DNA of 64,000 bases from Lateolabrax maculatus (Eukaryota > Chordata > Actinopteri > Acropomatiformes > Lateolabracidae): assembly GCA_031216445.1 (NCBI GenBank), contig CM062206.1, positions 23,341,501 to 23,405,500 on the forward strand, written 5' to 3'. The notes beneath the pieces were generated by a model. It saw only the letters and a program-made list of their open reading frames with translations. It searched no databases and was not told the origin of the DNA. Both the position numbers and the translations under genes were made by a program. Shown here in pieces: positions 58,986-64,000 of the stretch; the stretch's first letter is position 1, and each line of letters starts with the position of its first letter.

Positions 58986-59746
58986 ACAGTGTGTGCCCCC
59001 ACCCAGCCTCACTACTCTCTACAGAAGCACCATAGAGAGCATTCTGACCAGCTGCATCTCTGTGTGGTGTGGAGGCTGCAAGGCCTCTGATTGGAAAAGT
59101 GTGAGGAGAGTGGTGAGGACAGCGGAGAAAATTATTGGGTCTTCTCTTCCCTCCATTCAGGAGGATATTGCATCAAAGCGTTGCATGTCCCGAGCCAGGA
59201 ATATCCTAAAAGACTCCTCACACCCCCATCGTGGACTGTTCAACCTGTTAGCCTCTGGAAACTGATTATGTAGCATCTGCTGCAGAACCACACGATTCTG
59301 CAACAGCTTTTTCCCCCAGGTTATCAGGTTGTTGAACAAATAACTGGACAATGACATTATTCTCACCTTATTCTACCTCAGCGTGCATTACTGTAGGACT
59401 GTGTTCTCTAGTGCTCTGGTGACAGTTCTTGGGACTCTGTGGTCCAGAGAACTTGTCACTCCAAGCTGTACACTGTAGATTTGCACTTGTCAATCATATC
59501 TGTTGGACCTGCACTTTTTTATTACTCCACAGGCTACTGCCATATTTCTGTTATGCACTCCATAATATTTATATAGTAATATGCCTGTATTATATTGTAC
59601 ATAGTCTTTTATTTTTATTTTATTGTATTTTTACGGTGTAAATTTTTTATTAATCTAATGCTGTTGCTATGCTTTTGGTACGGAATTTCCTTCAATGTAC
59701 ACTGGTTGTACATTGAATGACAATAAAACCTGTCTAAGTCCAAGTC
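58986..59746 (+). mobile_element. Non-LTR retrotransposon (LINE) 3' portion inserted in a repeat
   Basis: About 760 bp. The first 350 bp encode the C-terminal end of a LINE reverse-transcriptase protein, then come a 3' untranslated region and an AATGACAATAAAACC tail with a short TCTAAGTCCAAGTC repeat. It is 5'-truncated, as most LINE copies are. The two halves of the host repeat match their family exactly up to the borders, which fixes the insertion to within a few bases. A close relative lies at 930-1235 on the other strand. The clade is not certain. Confidence 0.85.
58993..59343 (+). pseudogene. LINE reverse-transcriptase C-terminal remnant
   Basis: The frame encodes LTTLYRSTIESILTSCISVW, then VRRVVRTAEKIIGSSLPSIQ, an SRARNILKDSSHPHRGLFNL segment and, after one in-frame TGA at 59263-59265, CCRTTRFCNSFFPQVIRLLN, ending at a TAA (59341-59343). 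This is the region downstream of the reverse transcriptase core, conserved in fish LINEs. The upstream polymerase and endonuclease parts are missing, so no activity remains. Only one stop breaks the remaining frame, which suggests a fairly recent insertion. Confidence 0.8.
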
Positions 59747-59935
59747 TAGCATGATAACATTTGCTAATTAGCATTAAGCTTTAAGTATGTACTTTAGTTT
59801 TATTCATGAACAAAAGTATTGGACAAATTGAAATTGTGAACTGATGATGGTGTTTGATGAAAAGTTAAGGGATCACCAAATTTATTACAAATCATCCTGG
59901 GAGAGACGTGGATGTGTGGACTAGATGGCACGCTA
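59747..59935 (+). mobile_element. Interspersed repeat (family 2), right half
   Basis: Resumes with TAGCATGATAACATTTGCTA, then AAGTATTGGACAAATTGAAA, TTAAGGGATCACCAAA and ATCATCCTGGGAGAG. The order matches the uninterrupted copy at 14740-15066. Confidence 0.75.
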
Positions 59936-60739
59936 ATCCATTCAGTAGTTGGGGAGACATCAGTGTTGTTAATTGCGCTATTTTTAATGGAAAGCAGCTT
60001 GACTCGTTCATGTTATAGCAGAGTTACTGTAATTACCAGTTTCCCACTTAATTATGTTCAGGTCAACATGCAATTTGTAATTACGATTGGGAAAGTCAAA
60101 TTTTTCTGAAAGCTCCAATATATCCAAACATCAACCAAAGTCTATTGTAAAAGGTAATTAAATGCTTAGATTTAAATGTAATGCTGTATTAAACAAGCCC
60201 AGCATTTTCAACCCTCACACGTTCAACTCTGCAGTAAAACTGTCACTCAAAATTAGTGTTTATTGATCCCAGTATGGGTCTCTTTTATGTTGTAAAAATA
60301 AACTCTACCAGGCACCAGGACACCCTAGGTATTACTTGGATGCTAAAGGAATCTTTGGACTTAAATTTTAATATGTCCTTGTTTACTGGCCTTAGACCAT
60401 TCAGGGTTGTCCAGCTGTGTTGGCAGACCTTTACAGTTTAGGACAGCTTTGGTTTTATTATGGAGAAACTACAGACGCTAAGGCTTCCTGATAGATCAGC
60501 CTTGTCCTGTCACCTATGAAGAGTGCATGGAGGTGAATACTGGAACTAACTGACAAAAAGGCATATTCTTATTTGTTCCCCTGACATGGTTCCCTTGTTC
60601 TGTTTGATGGACCTTCAGTGAGTACTGTAACCCATGTTTCTACTTCACAAAAACGTATGTAGTAGTAACTTGTTGTAGCTGAATAATATTCAACATGTCC
60701 CCTATTTATTATTAGTTATGTTGACACCAAGCACAGTAA
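59936..60739. other. No gene recognised
   Basis: AT-rich DNA, no features seen. Confidence 0.4.
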
Positions 60740-61620
60740 AAAGATGAGGCTCTGGGGAAAGAAACAGCAACAGCAAACATAACAAAGAGGTGCAAAGACT
60801 TGGAAATTGCACCAACAAATAGAAGTCTGACCCTGAACAACAAAGCCGACAGAGGCCATGGGGCAAGTGAAATGACACAAAAAGATGTTCAGCAGCCAAA
60901 TAAAAGTCTGCAAGACCTTAAAGCCATTCAATACTACTATAATGTATTGACACAAGAAAACCGGTCTTTGGGAGAAAAACAGATACCTTGCACTCAAAGA
61001 CCTTGAGCACAATTATATTGTGAGGAAGCAAGAAAAGCAGCCAATTCAGGCCCTGGAAAGAGAACGTGAGGAGGTCAACAAAAAGTTGTGGGACAGACAA
61101 GAGGCCATGACGCATAATGGTGAGGCTCTGCAACAAAAGGGCAGGAGCTCGCAAATATTCAGAAAGAACTCAAAAGAATTTGAACACAACTATACTATGT
61201 AATGAAGTAAGAAAACAAGATTATGCATCAATGGAATGATGTACTGGAAAGAAAAGAAAAAGACGAGGCTCTGCCACTAGAAGGGCAGGAAGTGAAACAT
61301 TCAGTCTTCTGATGCAAATATAATGCAATGCAAAAGAGAATGAGTCCTTGAAAACAAGGCCCTTCAACAACAAGTTCAAGAGCTCAAGAACACACTTGGA
61401 TTAGAAAAAGGCTTGTGTGTAGGGGAGCAGGTCAAAGCTTGCCAGAGATGCTCCACAATCAGCTGTGTTAAAGATGAAGGAAAATTAAGTCCTCCAGAAT
61501 GCAATCCAGTCCCTTAAAGAGAGTCCTGAGGAGCAGGCCTCAAAACTCAAGGCTGTGGCCGACCAGTTGACTGCAGATTGTGGACAAAAATGGCGTGGGC
61601 CAGCAGAGGTGGACAACACG
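60740..61620 (+). pseudogene. Frameshifted coiled-coil protein pseudogene
   Basis: Plus-strand frames encode successive Glu/Lys/Gln-rich helical segments that continue one another only after frame changes: LNNKADRGHG to NRSLGEKQIP (to about 61000), KDLEHNYIVRKQEKQPIQAL to GEALQQKG (61005-61200), a broken stretch with ALQQQVQELKNTLGLEKGL (about 61365-61425), and IQSLKESPEEQASKLKAVA (about 61510-61560). The words LEHNY...VRKQ and FEHNYTM..NEVRKQ recur about 180 bp apart, so the parent protein probably had tandem units. Stops and frameshifts occur about every 60-80 codons. No intron-like gaps are apparent, which fits a processed pseudogene, although no poly-A tail is seen. I cannot name the parent; a large coiled-coil scaffold or centrosomal protein is possible. 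Confidence 0.55.
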
Positions 61621-62650
61621 TTGGCTTCCTTGCTGGTTTTCCTAACTGGTCCACCACCACCTTATTGATTTGCCTTGATATGCTAAAGTGAATTCCTTGC
61701 CTTTGTATAAAGATTGGGCTGGGTTGGGAACTGTTGTGGGCCTGAAAAGTCCATTGACGTGAATATATTAAACAACAACATACTTGCCTACATTATTTCC
61801 TCCGCTTGGATGAATGGCAATATGTTTAAATGTAAATATCAGAGAGTTGTCATAAGGTTTGCAGAAATCCAGTCAACTAAATATCACTCCCTCCCTGCAC
61901 TCTTTACTTATCTGTAACTCTCTGTAAGGTTCTGTCCTGGGTCCTATTTTGCTTGACTTCATTTGCTTTACTTTTACAAAGCTTTACAAAGGTTTCTCAT
62001 AACTACTATGCCGATGGCCTGGGGAATGGTAATGGGGGGGGAATAGTGGAACCAACCAAATACCCAGGGCCCCTACATGGTGTGAGCCCTCAGGAAGCCT
62101 GCAAGTAATCTTTATCTACAGTTATAAAATAGATGGTTTTGTCATCATAAGTATACTATTAGTGCTGACTGAATAAATAGTTTAAGTCATGATATCAATA
62201 GATGGAGTTGTCATGGAATTATAGATTCCACAAACTCCACCAGCAGATGAAGCTCATTTGATATAAGCAAAAGCTACAGAGCAGTTAGCAAACAAACCAC
62301 ATGGGTAAGAATAGATGTATATTTCCTCTCAAAAGATCATTTGGTGGCCTACTGTATGTGTATTCATGTCTTGATTTTCTCACATAATCTAATCTTGTCA
62401 ATGCCCAGTCGTTTCACTTTGGCTCAAAAATTAGGCAGAAGTTTATTTTTGATGCAGTGACTTGTGGTTCAGCAGGTTCCTGCCTCTATTACTCCCACAC
62501 CTTCAGGCCTGCTGCCTCTTCCTTTGCAATCTCTCCACCAGATTTACTTCAATCTCTATTTCCCATACCCGTCCAGACTCAGGTTTGTGTGCTTAGTCCC
62601 AATGCTCTCACTCCCTGGCATCGTCCAGGTGTGGAAACCAACCAGCTCGC

Positions 62651-62651
<1 letters not shown>
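61621..62651. other. No gene recognised
   Basis: AT-rich DNA with a G8 run at 62034-62041. Confidence 0.4.

Positions 62652-62692
<41 letters not shown>
62652..62692. repeat. (CA)n microsatellite
   Basis: About 20 CA units preceded by CACACG. Confidence 0.97.
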
Positions 62693-62694
<2 letters not shown>

Positions 62695-63527
62695 CAGAGG
62701 TAGGAGAGACCTGAGGTAAAGATACTGGCAGGAGACAGGGACAAACAAGAGATTAGTTATTGTAGTTTTGGCTCACACGGTCAGCAGTTGCAGCATCACT
62801 ATTAGGCTGCCTACTACTCTGTTTTTGTTTTATAATTTCTAACTTTTAAAAGTATTGCAGGATTAGGAAAGTTGGTACAGCAGCACTGTTACATTTAATC
62901 AAGAATTTAATATTTAATTCTATATTCAGCCAGTGAGACAACATAATTTACTCATTTCCAATGCAAATTAACAATTTATGCATTTACAGTATGTTATTGG
63001 AATAAAGGTTCTAATACAATCAGATCAAAGATTTCATCTAAAAAACAACTTATGTAGCAAACTAAAAAACAACCCAAGAGCCGTATAACTAAACTAAATC
63101 AATAAGACGTAAAAAAAAAAGCTGTCACTTTTTATTCATTTGGATAACTTTTCAATTATATTTTCTTTAAATATTATTCATCAGACTAAGGTCTATGCAG
63201 AGTTTCAAAGCTTTTCGACACTATCAGAGGAAATACTGAATCTTTTATTTTTTTACTACAATTTGTTGGCCTAAGGATATTATGTGTAAAAGAAAAAACA
63301 AAGGGGGTAGATGTTTGGTGAAGGACACAGCTTCACTAACAGCCATGACAATGCACTCTATCTAATCCAACATGTGCAGGAAAACTACTGTTGCTATCAG
63401 TGTGTGGACTGTAAAAAGTCCTTCACTGTACAGTTTCTACTACCAACATTATAAATGCATATTTGCTGAAATAAATTAATTATCCTTTTATGTGTGTTTA
63501 TTTAGGTCACACCTCATTAAAAGAGTG
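62693..63527. other. No gene recognised
   Basis: AT-rich DNA, no features seen. Confidence 0.4.
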
Positions 63528-63995
63528 TCAAAATCTCAACAACTCATGATTTGCTGAAATGACACTGTGTTCCATAAGACTTTGCAATAAGTTGACTTCA
63601 CAGAACTCCAGAGCTTGAATCAAACGTTCCTTTGCTGATGTTGAGCAGCGCTTTAGCATGCTTAATACATTATCATAGCTGTCAGTGTGGTAGCAGTGTG
63701 CACTGGTTGTGTGTTTGGTGTTAAGACCTGAAGATAAACCTACCTCCACCTTCACGCTTCGAGCTGCGGCGTTTGCCCTCACTGCAACCATCCCATGTCT
63801 CAGTCTCAGTCCTCCTTCCGGTCCAGGCCTCGGTCCTACAGCCCTCCTGCCGGTCTGAGTCTCGGCCCCACCTGCAAGCCCTGGTCTCAGTCTCTGCCCT
63901 CTTGGCTGCCTGACCAGTTTCCCAGCTGACCAGTTTCCCAGCTGTCCTGTGTCCTGTATCTCAGCTGCCATCTGCTCAGCTCTGTCCTGCCGCAA
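63528..63995 (-). CDS. Uncharacterised 155-codon open frame, possibly repeat-derived
   Basis: The longest minus-strand open frame not explained by simple repeats. The N-terminal 75 codons lie in GC-rich DNA and are Gly/Arg/Pro-rich with internal similarity (LRPGLAGGAETQTG, then GPRPGPEGGLRLRHG); the rest is AT-richer and ends in helical-looking sequence (KERLIQALEFCEVNLLQSL). At the DNA level a GACCAGTTTCCCAGCT unit is repeated at 63911-63944. Short GC-rich repeats of this kind are common in fish retroelement leaders, so it may be part of an element cut off by the window edge. I do not recognise a family, and the frame may not be translated. Confidence 0.2.
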   Translation of the reverse strand: MRQDRAEQMAAEIQDTGQLGNWSAGKLVRQPRGQRLRPGLAGGAETQTGRRAVGPRPGPEGGLRLRHGMVAVRANAAARSVKVEVGLSSGLNTKHTTSAHCYHTDSYDNVLSMLKRCSTSAKERLIQALEFCEVNLLQSLMEHSVISANHELLRF

Positions 63996-64000
63996 TCACT

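Noticed and set aside
1..64000. CRISPR arrays, rRNA genes, operons and prokaryotic features
   Set aside because: No regularly spaced direct repeats, no rRNA-like sequence and no dense coding; the window is clearly vertebrate nuclear DNA.

Overview
This is vertebrate nuclear DNA, almost certainly from a ray-finned fish. The evidence is long (GT)n/(CA)n and (TA)n microsatellites, AT-rich single-copy DNA between them, and several interspersed repeat families that I recognise from teleost genomes: the short element whose reverse complement contains GCTAAGCTAAGCTAAC, a 'lowercase-gene-desert' family ending in ...GGATCACCAAA..., hAT-like non-autonomous elements, and non-LTR retrotransposon tails. 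There are no operons, no ribosome binding sites, no rRNA genes and no CRISPR arrays. No gene in the window can be named with confidence. It reads as intergenic or deep-intron sequence.

Layout. 0-4.5 kb: a LINE 3' end (930-1235, minus), a perfect GC hairpin, a hAT-like fragment, then quiet AT-rich DNA. 4.5-7.7 kb: the only long coding-derived block, a decayed Ty3/gypsy retrotransposon with gag, the tail of RNase H, integrase and one 3' LTR; protease, reverse transcriptase and the 5' LTR are missing. 7.7-23 kb: single-copy DNA with repeat fragments and a strongly purine-biased tract at 20.5-20.8 kb. 23-24 kb: a (TA)n tract and six GT/CA tracts within 500 bp. 24-32 kb: quiet, some of it resembling conserved non-coding DNA. 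32.4-33.0 kb: a CpG-rich patch with cAMP-response-element-like sites, next to an intact-looking hAT-type element with a target-site duplication. 33-41 kb: repeat fragments and microsatellites, and a third hAT-family copy. 41-55 kb: quiet DNA, a local duplication (43.9 and 45.5 kb), a possible terminal exon with polyadenylation signal (50.0-50.35 kb) and a degenerate tRNA-like sequence. 55 kb: a TATA/GC-box/CCAAT arrangement that looks like a core promoter. 58.8-59.9 kb: a LINE inserted into an older repeat. 60.7-61.6 kb: a frameshifted coiled-coil pseudogene. 63.5-64 kb: a GC-rich open frame of unknown nature.

Several short plus-strand segments are bounded by good splice sites, have lengths divisible by three and have one open frame (near 1.7, 13.8, 17.1, 18.3 and 24.4 kb). 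They could be small exons of a large gene, but such arrangements also arise by chance in 64 kb, so they are offered only as candidates. I did not find a new biological system; the nested insertions, the promoter-like block and the exon candidates are the items most worth checking.
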